Shown here one piece after another: positions 1 to 11,901 of a DNA stretch of 64,000 nt. The notes under the pieces are model-generated. The model was not told the DNA's origin. It searched no databases and worked only from the letters and a program-made list of their open reading frames with translations. Made by a program: the position numbers and the translations under genes. Position 1 is the first letter of the stretch; every line of letters starts with the position of its first letter. Source of the DNA: Branchiostoma floridae (Eukaryota > Chordata > Leptocardii > Amphioxiformes > Branchiostomatidae); assembly GCF_000003815.2 (NCBI RefSeq), contig NC_049982.1:22853835-22917834 (forward strand). Direction: 5' to 3'.

Positions 1-131
1 TGGTAGACATTCATACATTTATTATCACGACCCAAATTTAAGTTGTGCACCTTGTATTGCTTGGTGTGGCTAAGAACGTATTGATCGCCACTTGTATGGA
101 TAAAAAGCAGTCATGGGGTCAATCTACTTAC

Positions 132-3100
132 CAGGACAACATTTCGATGATCTTCTGTCGGGCATCCTCCCCTTTTCTGACAGCCAGCTGCAGGGCTGTA
201 CAATCAGCTGCTGTCCTCAGCTCCACATTTGCACCACCATTCAACAGAGACTGTAGTATCAACAACAGTTCAATTAACTCACAGGGGAAAATGTGAAAGG
301 AACGGTGGGTACATATTGTAGTTAAATAGCTCCCAGAATGCTAAAAATATAAGACTAGAATAAATACTAACCTGAATTTCACATCATCAATCTGTAATTA
401 TGGTTTTGTCATTTCTATTGTTTTCAGCTCGACCCAAAATTGTGCCCAAAATGATATGTATCATTTTCTTATTTGTCAAATAGAAAAAAAATAAAGCATG
501 CAAGACTTGGTCCATAAACCAACAAGTTAGGTTGGTGTGGCCCTTGACTGTACTTTTGGATACCCTTGAGCTGTTTGTATATTTCATACCCTTGTCTTGG
601 TATACTGGGTAGGCTATCTGTAGGGTAGGCTATATCCACTATGTAGAAAAAAAAAAGGTATCTGGGTATCGATGGACATTGATTTCAAAGTACAGTATTT
701 GATAAAAATTGTATTACCTTAACAAAGTCTGTATGCCCATCTCTTGCTGCTACGTGCAGTGCAGTGTAGCCCTTATCATCCTGCATGTCCAGTAGACTGG
801 GACACCGGTTCAACAGCAGGTCAGCGATGGCAGAGTTCCCCTTCCTAGCAGCCTTGTGCAGCGGAGTCCTGTGCCACTCCCCATCCCCAGTCATCGTGGC
901 ATCCACACCGTAGGAGAACAGTATACCGACTGCATCGAGCTGACCTGATAACACAACCTTGAGTATGGAACGATTCACATCAAAGAAATGGTACAGACTA
1001 GTTCCCCTGCTTAGCACACAGCACTTATGAGAAAGTGTATGGGAAATCTCAAAGCATATTTCTCACCTTGCAAGTAAAAATTGGAACTGGAAGACACTTA
1101 AAGTCACCTGCATTACAGCCAATGTACTGATGATGATGATTGGAGTTGAACACACCCCACTATCAGTGGATTTACATGTACATGAAGTTTGCTACTGTGT
1201 GGCTCAAGGGCTTATAGAAATGGCTATGGACACTGCCCAGGCTACACACCAAAAGGTGGAAAGGATTTTATCTCCCTTATAAAAAAAAGCACAGAAGAGT
1301 TTTGGCCATTTCATTTGATACTTACAAAACTTTAACCTATGACTGCCACATAAAAAAATTCCTTCTAAACAGATCTACAAATGCAGCAACAGTAATACCC
1401 AAGGTATGTACACTTCAAATGTCAGGTGTTTGTTATTGAAAAGGCCTCTTATGAGGGTATCAGAAAGAATTTAGTTTATGAGTATTCATCTAATCCTGAT
1501 TTAATGGTCTTACCCTGTCTGGCAGCATAGTGTAGTGGGGTCTTGCCACTCTTGTCTGCTTTATTCAGCAAATACGCTGGATCCGCCAAACTTTCCAGGA
1601 TTGCAACTAGAGCTTTCACCTACATAAGAAATCAACAACACTTACTTTAATAGTCTTATGATATTAAATAAGGTTGCAACTTGATTATTGTGGCTTTTAA
1701 TACAACACAAACACACCACACTCAAGCTGGCTTTGTTTCTATTCGTCCATCTATCTACCCATCCGGAATCAGGACGACTCGGACCATTACCGACTCGGCC
1801 CATCGAAAATCTGGTCAATCTGGACCACCCTCCTGGCCAACTCGGACCATCCCTATGGACCAGTTGGACTATTCCCATAGACATTGTTTGTGATTAGCCT
1901 GATTTAATCGCGCTTCTCAGGCCCGTCGTACATTGCCGCGGGGAGTTACTTCTGTCTGTGTGTCCTTCCACCCACATTGAATTTCATTCCTACAGATGGC
2001 ATGGTACACTTGTGGTTCTTATGGCCCATGACACGATACAGTATAAATATGCTCTTTATTCCAGCAAAAACAACACTGATGGCTGTTTTGCACGTCCAAA
2101 AATTGAAGGGAAGGAAAAACAAACTTGAATGGATAACCACCAGAAATTCAGCACCAAGGAGAAAGCTAGGATTTTTTTTCTTTGCAGAACACTTGCAAAA
2201 TTATTCCCCACATGACAAAATACATACAATGTAGTTCAGATGGTAGATGCAAAGTGCAACTATGGTTAGGGTTTGAATCCTTAGCTCGCTCTAATGTTGT
2301 TCCCTTGGGAACGCCACTTAACGTACATTTTCTCAGTCGACTCAGGTGAAAATGAGTCCCTGATAGGGATGTCCTTTCAGATGGCACATAAAGCTAGGGG
2401 CTCTGTGTTTAGGAGTCAGATCTTGAGTACATTAGAGGACCCAATACACTTATTGAAAAGAGTAGAGGCCCATCCCAGTGTGAGTGGATCAAAACCCCTA
2501 TAGTAGGGTAAGACACTAGCCTGGATACCATCCTCAGTAGTGACCGTTGACTCAATATTTTTGCTTGTTAACCACAAAAGTGAAAAGTTTTAGCCAGCAG
2601 TCACTAGTACTACAGAGGATGGTACCCAGGCTAGTATGACATGGGTGATACAGACTGGAGTGTTATGCATAAAGGTGGTTTTCAAATTATGCATAAAGGA
2701 GTAAACAAACAAACAAACAAACAGGTGAGCTGACCTGTCCATCCCTGCATGCCTGGTCCAGAGGAGACATGCCTTTATTGTTCCTGGTGGTGAATGCCGG
2801 GCTGGTGGTGTACTTCAGCATGACGGTGAGTATGGGGAGGCAGTCATCGTACACCGCATGGTGAAGGGCCGTGTTTCCCTTACGGTCTCCCTTGTACATG
2901 GCTCTGCCATTCGTTTCTTCCAATATAGAGTAAATCCTTTCCAGAATTTCTGAATATCAAAACAAAACATTTTCTGATGGAGGCCTTAGTGCTGAATTTG
3001 ACATTACTACAGTTTTTGGTATCTTTACATCATATCTGACTTGTGTAATTCTAAAGGCCATGAAGGACTTTTAATAAATTTATTCGAATTGCAACAGGGT

Positions 3101-4547
3101 CAATACAGTGTGGACACTAGGCAGCTAATAGCTGATATTAAGAGCACATAGTTATTACATAGAACATTACATTGCAAAAATGAACAAGGGTAAATACAAT
3201 CAAATAATGAAGGCAAATGGATAAAGCATGTCGGATGATGTTTTGTAACCTTATGGTAAATTCTGATACTATAAAAGTCCAACTTGAGTCCAAATGAGCA
3301 TTGATATCAAAGCAGCAACAGCATTCAGATATCATTTGGCTTGTATGTCAACCTAACGGCACTGAACTTTAATCCAACGCAACTTTAATCCAACACTTTT
3401 CAGAACCCATCTGTCAGTCAAAAACTAGCTCCGGTATGCAAATTATTTTGAGTGCTTTACAAAACCAGTAAGGTATACGACTTAAAACCTTGTAAGTTTG
3501 AGCTCACAAAGATCGCATGTTGCAGCGACAAGTTAATCAATCTTCCGGTATGTTTCCATGCTGATAATCAAGCCGTGGGAGGAGGGCAGCGATTGTAATT
3601 TCAAGCAACCCAACTCTTCGTCCTCACATTACACATTAATCATCACAGTAAATATAGCGAAATATTAATAAACTGTCCATCCAACACAACCAACATGACT
3701 TGAAGTGTCCCTCTTTAAAGTACAGGGCCAGGCTTTGTTACGCAAATTCAGTGGAAATCCGAACACGCGCCATTTTGAATCATATTTCAGCACGCTCCTT
3801 CACCCCTACTTTCGAAAGTGATCACATCCAAAGGCCAGTAAGACGGATCTCACTGGCGATACCAACAGCCCCACATGGGGGACGTATTGTAGGGAGTTTG
3901 TACTGTGTTTTGCGGGTATATTTTTTGGGAACCATTCACAAACAACGTATTTTGCCACCATTTGCTAACCAAACAACGGATGAAAAGTTGCATAGAACGT
4001 CATAACTGTGTAGTGGAACAGCAGAACGGATTTGCCGCTGGTTGATGTATTTTTGGGCCGTGTTTTGATCGCAGCTATCACCAGTTTACCGACATGCTGA
4101 TTTGCCAATTTAACCTTGAATAAGTGCCTGCCGATTGATACAAATTTGTCGGTGTAAATATGAAATCCGTAGATAAACAGCCTTGTTATATTATTGTGTT
4201 GGATTAAAGTTCCACTGGGAATAGAATCCCAAAGGACTTGCAATCAGTTACACTGTCTTTGAAATGTTATTTTCTCGCGACACAACAGAAAGTGGCAGAT
4301 CATTATGCATGTGTCAAAGCAATGGCCGGGGAAACATAGTAAACAATGCACTAAACAGTTTCCAGAATGCGCTAAAGCCCGCTTGTTTATTCATGGTTCA
4401 GTTTGGAATTTGCTGGAATGTGTTGGATTAAAGTTCAGTGCCGTTAACTGCAATAATTGAATCATATTTGGAGTAATACCTGGTCTTTGTGCTGGTTCTT
4501 GCTTGGCTGTCTGCACCATCTCCAGGAGGGTTTCTCCAGTACCAGTA
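132..4547 (-). CDS. Ankyrin-repeat protein, partial (C-terminal end outside window)
   Basis: Five exons on the minus strand, 5' to 3': 4480-4547, 2735-2949, 1514-1619, 718-944, 132-277. Each join has GT/AG borders and the phases agree throughout (for example the G at 1514 joins GT at 944-943; AAG at 718 is followed by TTA at 277). The joined 254 residues hold about six ankyrin repeats: GNTALHHAVYDDCLPILTVM, GMSPLDQACRDGQVKALVAI, GKTPLHYAARQGQLDAVGIL, HRTPLHKAARKGNSAIADLL, GYTALHVAARDGHTDFVKLI and a last one with ALQLAVRKG. Ankyrin repeats are protein-binding scaffolds. The donor after 132 shows that the gene continues left. The acceptor at 4547 is the weakest call and there must be earlier exons that I could not find; no non-ankyrin domain is visible, so the family cannot be named. 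Confidence 0.8.
2228..2500 (+). repeat. tRNA-derived SINE-like element
   Basis: A tRNA-like head with an A-box-like TAGTTCAGATGG near 2232 and a B-box-like GGTTTGAATCC at 2270-2280, followed by a non-tRNA body containing TTCCCTTGGGAACG. The same layout recurs near 26463, 37605, 51350 and 61440, which supports a dispersed SINE family. It lies in an intron of the ankyrin gene. Confidence 0.45.
3354..4446. mobile_element. Non-autonomous TIR DNA transposon, 1.1 kb
   Basis: The left end TAACGGCACTGAACTTTAAT (3354 on) and the right end (GTGTTGGATTAAAGTTCAGT, then GCCGTTA to 4446) are inverted copies over about 27 bp. The 3' part of the TIR, AACTTTAATCCAAC, is repeated just inside the left end and again inverted near 4197. 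Two short open frames inside (101 and 92 codons, opposite strands) resemble no transposase. The element fills most of the intron between two ankyrin exons. The superfamily is not assignable; no clear target duplication was seen. Confidence 0.7.
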
Positions 4548-4855
4548 CTAGTGGAAGCAAGAGTACAGAATGGGTTTAGACTTAAGTATGCTGCAGTTAC
4601 TTAGTTGTGAACTAATATTCTGAGCTTCATTCCACATGCATAGTGTAAGGTTAGCTGGCAAGCACACCAGCTACACAATCATGTACGCTGTTGTGTTCAT
4701 TGGAACATAATGTCTGGGAAATCCAATATAATACCCTGTACTGTAGTCTGCCTGACTGTGTGTTTTCTATCATACACAAAGCATTGTTACCATATCTCGT
4801 CATTACTCACTCCAACCAATCAAATCTTGACAATTCCTAAGAAATGGGTAACGTT

Positions 4856-4982
4856 ACATTCCTCTAGAAGAAGAGTGCATTCCTCAACCCTCAAATGCAC
4901 AATCCACATACATTCCTCAGGTATCGGTACGTTCCTCCTCTCTTTTGATTCACTGAGGAATGTACCCATTTCAGAGGAATGT
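4856..4982. repeat. Nested inverted repeats built on ACATTCCTC
   Basis: Outer arms ACATTCCTCT (4856-4865) and AGAGGAATGT (4973-4982), inner arms TACATTCCTCAG (4909-4920) and CTGAGGAATGTA (4953-4964), with further copies GCATTCCTCA and ACGTTCCTCC between. It can fold as a nested hairpin. The core CATTCCT equals the TEAD/M-CAT motif, so a regulatory reading is possible but unproven. Confidence 0.5.
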
Positions 4983-7900
4983 TCAGATTTATTCCATTAG
5001 TTGGGGTTTTAATGCTATTTTTGCCTGTGTGTCTAGAAAATTGTAAAGCATTTACTGTAGTATGGGTTATGGGGGTGAAGTCGGAAAATCTTATACACAT
5101 CTGTACCTATACCCTTCCAACAGCACAACTGATTTGATGTGAGAATGAACTTGTTTGTTTATCATACCCGTTGATACTGTAGTACGACCCCACACTCAGG
5201 CCAGACGGGGTGGGGGAGGAAATCCGCGCCATGCTTCTCTCCGCACCAACCGGGTCCTGTCTCACCCCCGCCATAGTACAGCTACTGCAGTTTGTAATAA
5301 AGAATCTAAAAAAAAAAACATATTGAAAGTACAGCACACAATTTTGCGCATCAAAGTACAATGCAGTATGTGACAGTCACTTTCTAAACACCAACCAAGA
5401 CCTTTCAATAATTAAAGCTCCATAATGGATTCAATAAATAATAAATCAACGTATTATCACATAATTGATACATAATATTCAGACATGTACACAAACATAT
5501 CCATATGTCGCTATGTTCAATAGATGTATGGTGCACTGATATTGATTTTGCAACATATCTAGATAAATATTAGTGTATACTATTAGTGTGGTTGCGTTGA
5601 ATGGCCATTTAGCTCAGCTAGCAAACACAAGATTGAGAAATCATAGTTTGATTTTTGGTATTATTGACTAGATGTTGTGTCCATGGGAAGGCAGACTTTG
5701 TACAACTTTCCTCTCTCTACCATGTGTAAAATGGATATCAGAGTTTGATTGGGGAATAGGCAATGGGAATGGACTCCAAAAGGCCATGGGAATACCCTTA
5801 ACTGAAAGTTTACCTTTGATTTGTCCAAAATTGCTGGCGTTCCTCTGGTTCATTTGGTGCTAGAGTTTTGCTCCACAGAAGTAGAGTTGCTGTGTGGGCA
5901 CGTTATTTGGATGCAAAAGAATATGCATGCAACACATAAATCGCTTCTAAAAGAGATTTTCATGTGTATCCTCAAGGCGGTATTACTTCCAACAAGGATC
6001 ACCTGTAACTATGATACATAATGTTACAGCTACAACATGTAATGTTACATGGATGTGCACTTTCGAATTTTTATCAGTAAATTTTCTCTAAACATTTTGT
6101 AGATTATAGCAGACAAGGGGAAAACAGCAAAATCCTGAAGACCACACCTATTCAACAAATACCAAAAGTACTCCTTTTAACATCATAATTATTACATGTA
6201 CAACATGTATATTATAGGAAGGCAACTCTCCAAGATTTCTCTGAAAGCACATACTACAAATACACGTCTTTGCAGATGAAATTCAAATTGTTACCTACCT
6301 GAATCACTGCTGTCCTCTACAAAAATGGAGTTCCTCTAAATGCTTCTAGTCCTTTCCCCATTTCCACATTGCTCTGTAACGGTCGGAACCGGTATATTAA
6401 CCAGTACATTCTGAACAGCCAAGAGAAGAATAGATAATAGGTGATAAAAAGACTATTCGAAAGCAAAATGACTCATCAGTGTTTATGATTTGGTATCCCA
6501 GTAACTTATGACATTTATGAGGCTTCAGACAAAATGTGCAGTGTTCCCTTGGGGATGGGTAACCATAGAAACAGAGTGCAATACTGTGTAGTTACAGGCA
6601 CAATAGAGGATGCAGTTGGCATCATTCAACAATAGATAATCATTTTTCATTTGTCAGTTTCTCATGGGAAGAAACGTTGGACTGTACATCAGTTAAAAGG
6701 AAATCTTCAAGATATCAACTTAACACTGTTAACTGTTAAATCCGATATGAGATGAAGAAACTTATGAAGAATCTAACATAAACTAGAAAGGCAATATTTT
6801 CGAGTTACAAAGAACAAAGACAACAATCTGTGCAATACATTTTTTACTCCAAACCTTGGATAAATAAATGATGAAAATAAAGAATACTTTCAACTCCATA
6901 AGAAATATCAATACACCAGAACATGTTTTTCCTACTTAATATACATGTGTAATTAGATGTTAGGGTAGAGATTGCAATCTGGCAGACTGTGCCATGGAGA
7001 TTAGTACCAGAGTCTGTTGGTAGAGACCTCAATCATGTCCTCTACCAGTACATTTGGTAAATACTTAAACTTTACGACAGAAATTTTCCACTTCACATTT
7101 CTGCCAAACCATAATCTCTGCAACACTCAATAAATGCAACTGGTAGCAGCATGAACAGATGACAGTTGACATGTTTGTATGGTTTCACTCAAACCTATAT
7201 GATGGATAGAAAGAAAAGTTGGACTTAAAATACCAACATCCATCCAGTCAGACATATTAGATTCCATTTCCCTTGGTACACGACATGAAATTGTAATAAT
7301 GGTCATATCCTAGGACAGAAAGCCCAATTCTAAGCATTTCAAAAGACTAACTCAATGAATGGAACATAAATTTTCTAACAATGACATCGCTGCCTTGACA
7401 GCTACAAAGTTTACCTGTTGCTTTCTGTGCAGGTACACCACATAAATATTTCAGAAGTCAACCTTTGTATCCTCTATTGTGTTGTACAAAGTTGTAGACA
7501 GAGTGATCAATCAATATGCATAACAAAAAATACTTAGTAACAAAACAGCTGCTTCATATCAACTTTCATCTTCCTTTAATAGAAAGAGTTGCACTCTTCA
7601 GTGGTATACAATTATTGAATAAGTTCAGGCATTTTTTCTTAGTTGCACACAAACGCTCACTTCATACTGGTGTTATCATCTGCTGTTGAGAAGATTACGT
7701 CCTTTCAATGGACTAAATCTGACATATACCATTGCACTCAATTTTGCACAGTTGAATACAATTAATCTACTAAAGAAATATTTAATTGATTGACATTGCA
7801 TTTGTTGAATTATAAATCATTCTGAAGAATTCATTTGTCTAAAACATGTAATGTTACATTTCTCATTTTCTCTTCTGAGATTATTCGTATGAATGCAAAA

Positions 7901-8533
7901 GTACAGTCCCAATCCTAATGTACATGTATGGACAACAGACATCTCTAAACCTATACAAATCCAAACTAACAGAAAAAACTGATAGAAAAACAACACAAAC
8001 ATTGTACAAACTATTGACCGACACCCTCACCATTACTATAATATACATTGTTCAATTGTCATTTTTACACTTAGCTATTATAATAGCTTTTTTTGTTCTA
8101 CACAAAACCATTTATACACAACCTTCATAAAAAGCAACAAAGGGTTACTTCATTGTATAACGTTACAATACTAGTTACATGCTTATACAAAGTCAGCTCC
8201 AAAGAGAAAACCGAACCTCTACTAATACAAGTGTCTGTCATCTTAACACAGGTAGTCATTAAGGCCACACAAACTCAGTACCTCTTTCTTTTGATACAGA
8301 AAACTAGTGGAGCAAACATCCTTTGACAGCCCCAAATGATGCTACAGGCTTGATAGCAGCTTTTGAATGTTTTCAGTAGGCAACATTCAAAGATTTGGAA
8401 AGTTTGCCTGTTTTTCAGAACAACAAAAATAGAAAACCCTGCTTGGTAAATGTCATACAAACATCTATGAACCAGTTCCAGACTATTCTGTAGAGGGAAG
8501 TGATCAGAGGAGTGCACTGAAGCTAGAATGAAG

Positions 8534-8806
8534 CATTCTCCTACGCAGGGATATCTAATGGCGAAACCACCTGTCTGGATGTACCCTGCTTTCCCAACCG
8601 TCACTCTTAGTTCTTGTGGGCGTCGCCGCAAACCAGCTGTCAGCCAATCAGAGAATAGGCCTTTCAGTTTTCAAAAGGGATCTCGCATACATAAGGGTAA
8701 GCTAATCAATATCTATAAGCATGGCGGTCAGGAACTAAAGGTGACGGTTGAGAAAGCAGGATACATCCAGACAGGCGGTTTTGACATTGGATGTCCCTGA
8801 GGATGG
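8534..8806. mobile_element. Foldback MITE (copy 1)
   Basis: Two arms of about 75-80 bp face each other: CTCCTACGCAGGG...CCACCTGTCTGGATGTA... on the left and its diverged reverse complement ending near 8800, separated by about 85 bp of unique spacer. The same arm sequence forms the almost perfect palindrome at 60220-60317, so this is a dispersed foldback family. It lies just downstream of the LU gene stop and is probably part of its 3' UTR. Confidence 0.65.
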
Positions 8807-8844
8807 AATGGAATGGATCCCAGGCTTAGATCCCAGCCTTACAG

Positions 8845-11611
8845 TTACACAGCCACGTCTGCAGCTAGCCTGCTGTAGGTAAAGCTCAAGGCACCACTCC
8901 CCGTCTCTCTCTTCTTCTTCCACACACACAGCCCCCCCACGGCCGTCAGGATCACCAGGATGATGATGACGGTTGCCGCAGTGGGCACGGCGTAGTTGAC
9001 GCTGTGGGACCCGTGGTGTTTGGGATGGACTGATGGTGAGCGTGTGGTGGGGCTGACCGGACTGGTGATGTTAATTGGGATGTTACAGTTGTTTGTATTG
9101 CAGCAACACACTGTGGACAGCTTACCACTTGGACCAGTAACCTAGGAGTAAGAAATATGACAGTTGCCATTTTATGCAAGGCTTACTGATATGTATGGTC
9201 ATGAGCATAAATTTGATATCTAATTTTATTCTTTCCATGCAATCAACCACTATTGTCGGCTAGCAAATTAAAGATGCTGAAGGTACTAGAAGAGTGAATG
9301 AACAGCGTAAGACTTTGAAAAGGGTCATACATTTCTAAGTGAGTTACAAATGCAGTACTTACAATCACTGAATGTTTGGTTTCATCAAGGTAAGACATAC
9401 ATCATGTATTCTCTTATCTTATTACCTGTATGTTTAACCTTCATTGACCTGTCACAAATGTATTTTGATCTTACATTTTTGCAGCCAGGTTCACTGAAGC
9501 CGTTTCGGACACAGACATCTCTATATTCCACCATACTACAGCTGTACTGTCCCCCAACAACTGTGCCATTCACATGGTCCAGGCTTGACACACAGAACTT
9601 GGAATCAGCTAGGCATGTTGCCTGGACAAGCCTCTTTTTACCTAAAGAGTAAAAAAACAACATTCTTGCTATCACTCATTGCTACTCTTTATCCCTATTC
9701 CTGTGGTTGAAATGTCTAAACAATGCAACTTAGGCAACAAAGGGGCTACACAGCCATAAGAGTATAGTGGTAGTCCTTAGCGATAGGTATGCTGCACAAA
9801 GTAGATCTATCTAAAGTATGCTTTCATTTTTAAATAGTCACTTCATTGTAGTTTGATTGTAGAAATGATTTTCTTTCATTTTATACATTGAAGCCCTTGA
9901 TAGTTATCACTGGATTCATTTGAGACAGTTAACACATACATTGTATATACATGACCTTGTACAAAGAATGACTGTACAGCAAGTCTTACCAATCTCTCCA
10001 TTGTAACAAGACTGCACTACTGGTGAATTGCAATTATCGCTATTGCAACAGTACAGGGTACCACTCTCTCCGTGCCAGGTGACCTAACCAAGAAGCAAAA
10101 AGGCAGAAGTTAGTCATATGGAAATTCCAAATTTAAGAGACATGAGCTTTAGGTTCAATGCCTAAACATTTGAATGTCAAGTTTCACAAAAAACAATAGT
10201 CTCAGGACACAAACCTCCTGGAAGTAATAATTATGGAGTTTGTGGTGTAGGCTAATTTGAGTGTTTGACAACCCCTTTACCAGTAAGAACAATTTCCTGT
10301 TCCTCGGAGGTACATGTAGGTATTCATTGTAATACTAGGCAGCAACCAAATCACCATAGTAAATCAGACCTATTACTGATGATGGTGTCTGATTATAGAC
10401 ATTGAAACATTGGAAGTAAGTACTCCCTGGTTGTGCTTAAAAAACCTTACTATATGGACAGTAGCTTATTGACCCCGGCTTATCGGTATATAACACAGGC
10501 TACCATTTCATTGGCAAGCAAACAGAAGATCTAAAACTATCCAGAGCCTAACTTCTGCTTGGACAGTAGCTATTGGAGGTCACACTCTAACTCAGGTCAT
10601 TGACTTCCTACATGGAGTGACAATTAAGTGAAGACAGTTGTATATACCCCAGTAGTGAAGGTACATACATGAATATGCTAAGATGTATTATTAAAAGCTT
10701 TAAAATCAATTAAAGACAACACAACACCTTGTGATCAAATGTTCCAGTCTTCCCTTGGCACAGGTTGTCAGTGTCACACCCATACTTAACCTTCCACTCT
10801 ACAGCTTTCCCAAACTTTAGACTACCCGAAGTTTTCTGGACCGCAAACCTAAGACACATCTGAGCGTCAGCGGGCGCTCTTGTAGACAGAGGCGGTGTCG
10901 GTTGGTTTGTAGTGGTGGGTGACGTAGGCACTTTCTTGGTTGTAGACTGGACAGCTGGTGCTGCTGTTGTGTGTGATGGTTCTGTGACATTCGGTTCTAC
11001 CGAAGATGTCGGACTGAGGGAGGTGGAGAGCGGGCTGTCTCGCTTTTCCCGAACGTCACACTGCTTCACCACGGGAAAGTCTGGATTGTCTGTACCATCC
11101 TCAATTATGCCCTTGTAACAAGAAGTAGCACCTCTGCAATGGGAATTTAGTAATGTTAACATTACATGTAAACTTTATTTATCTTCACTTCTTGATATGC
11201 TTCATAAGTTAACGTTAAATGTTAACATGTAGATTTTCTCAGAGTTGAACCCTGAGGTTTGATGACAATATCATAATACCTACAGGAGTTCCTGTAGGAA
11301 ATATGTCAAGTGTAAAACAGGTGAATATCTAACTCTCTAGGGTCAAGTTATAAAACTATTGATTGCCTTCAAGAGGAGTTATCACTTTCAGGTGATGATC
11401 AGATCCTAAGAACCCCCCCCCCCCCCCCCCCCTCCAATATATAACTCCCGAATAATATTGTGTGGCCCCTTCTTTGAAATCACTAGCGCTCAAAATGGAT
11501 TATTTCATGTGTCAGTAAATTAAGACCTCACCCTTGAGAAGAAAAGTGAAGCGTAATCAATAATATCATCCCCCAACTTCCGTGTTTACAGCTGACAGAC
11601 GCCATGATCAT
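8845..11611 (-). CDS. Tandem Ly6/uPAR (LU) domain transmembrane protein
   Basis: Five exons: 11532-11611, 10728-11133, 9990-10083, 9475-9641, 8845-9141; all borders are GT/AG and phases agree, giving 347 residues ending in TAA. Order: signal peptide (hydrophobic MILLITLHF, about residues 15-23); LU domain 1 from CYKG to CCNSDNCN; LU domain 2 from CYNG to CCCNTNNCN; a Ser/Thr/Pro/His stalk; a membrane helix (VIIILVILTAVGGLCVW); a 23-residue basic then polar tail. The terminal CCxxxxCN motif and 8-10 cysteines per domain are the LU signature (three-finger fold, typically cell-surface ligand binding or adhesion). LU1 carries an insert of about 60 residues rich in Ser, Thr and Pro between its second and third cysteines. 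The start is the first ATG of exon 1 giving a signal peptide. Most LU proteins are GPI-anchored or secreted; this one is transmembrane. Ligand unknown. Confidence 0.85.
10376..10408 (+). ncRNA. Hammerhead-ribozyme-like core, probable retroelement remnant
   Basis: CTGATGA is followed by a stem-loop (GGTGTCT, loop GATTAT, AGACATT, with two G-U pairs) and then GAAAC, the conserved hammerhead core with stem II. Such cores are known in Penelope-like retroelements. Stems I and III and the cleavage site were not resolved, so activity is doubtful. It lies in an intron of the LU gene on the opposite strand. Confidence 0.35.
11410..11432 (+). repeat. Poly-C tract
   Basis: An uninterrupted run of about 20 cytosines in intron 1 of the LU gene. 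Its length is likely to be unreliable in the assembly. Confidence 0.9.
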
Positions 11612-11901
11612 GTTTCTGCTTCCTCCATCCCTCAACTAACGTAACACTGGCGGTGTATTCGCACCAAAATTCAAACGTTTGCACAAATAAGAAATAAATC
11701 AATCCAAGTTATTTGTGTGGAAAAACCATTTGGTAGATTCATTTTTAATATCAATTTTGATTTTGAATTTTCTTTGTTTCTAATCATTTTGGCACTATAT
11801 TTGTAGAAGTAACGAATAGTGTGCTATGTTTACAGGTAATCAAAGTTGCACATGTGCATGTGCTGACTCGATCCAAAGTTGGGTCACGTACGCTCACAAA
11901 T
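11612..11901. promoter_or_regulatory. Divergent intergenic region between LU gene and RRP12
   Basis: Only 290 bp separate the two start codons, so promoters and 5' UTRs of both genes must lie here or overlap the first exons. No TATA box is placed convincingly. An E-box cluster (CACATGTG near 11849, then CATGTG) and a CACGT motif near 11885 lie close to the RRP12 start; E-boxes are common at ribosome-biogenesis genes. An ATG at 11825 lies in frame upstream of the RRP12 start and would add 26 residues; the ATG at 11902 fits the conserved N-terminus better. Confidence 0.5.

Larger units (their letters stand above)
4548..8844. other. Non-coding stretch between the ankyrin and LU genes
   Basis: No coding exon could be supported here. 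It should hold the 5' part (UTR, early exons or promoter) of the ankyrin gene and the 3' UTR of the LU gene. A possible SINE-like copy with a TAGCTCAGCTAG A-box-like motif lies near 5605-5800. A potential minus-strand splice donor (GTAGGT) near 6296-6301 follows a block with in-frame stops, compatible with a 5'-UTR exon at most. Otherwise the stretch is AT-rich unique sequence. Confidence 0.4.

Noticed and set aside
3700-4243. Two opposite open frames (101 and 92 codons)
   Set aside because: They lie within the TIR element 3354-4446 and match no transposase pattern; likely chance frames.
8845-11611. Secreted three-finger toxin
   Set aside because: The LU fold is shared with toxins, but this protein has two domains, a stalk, a membrane helix and a cytoplasmic tail; it is a cell-surface LU protein.
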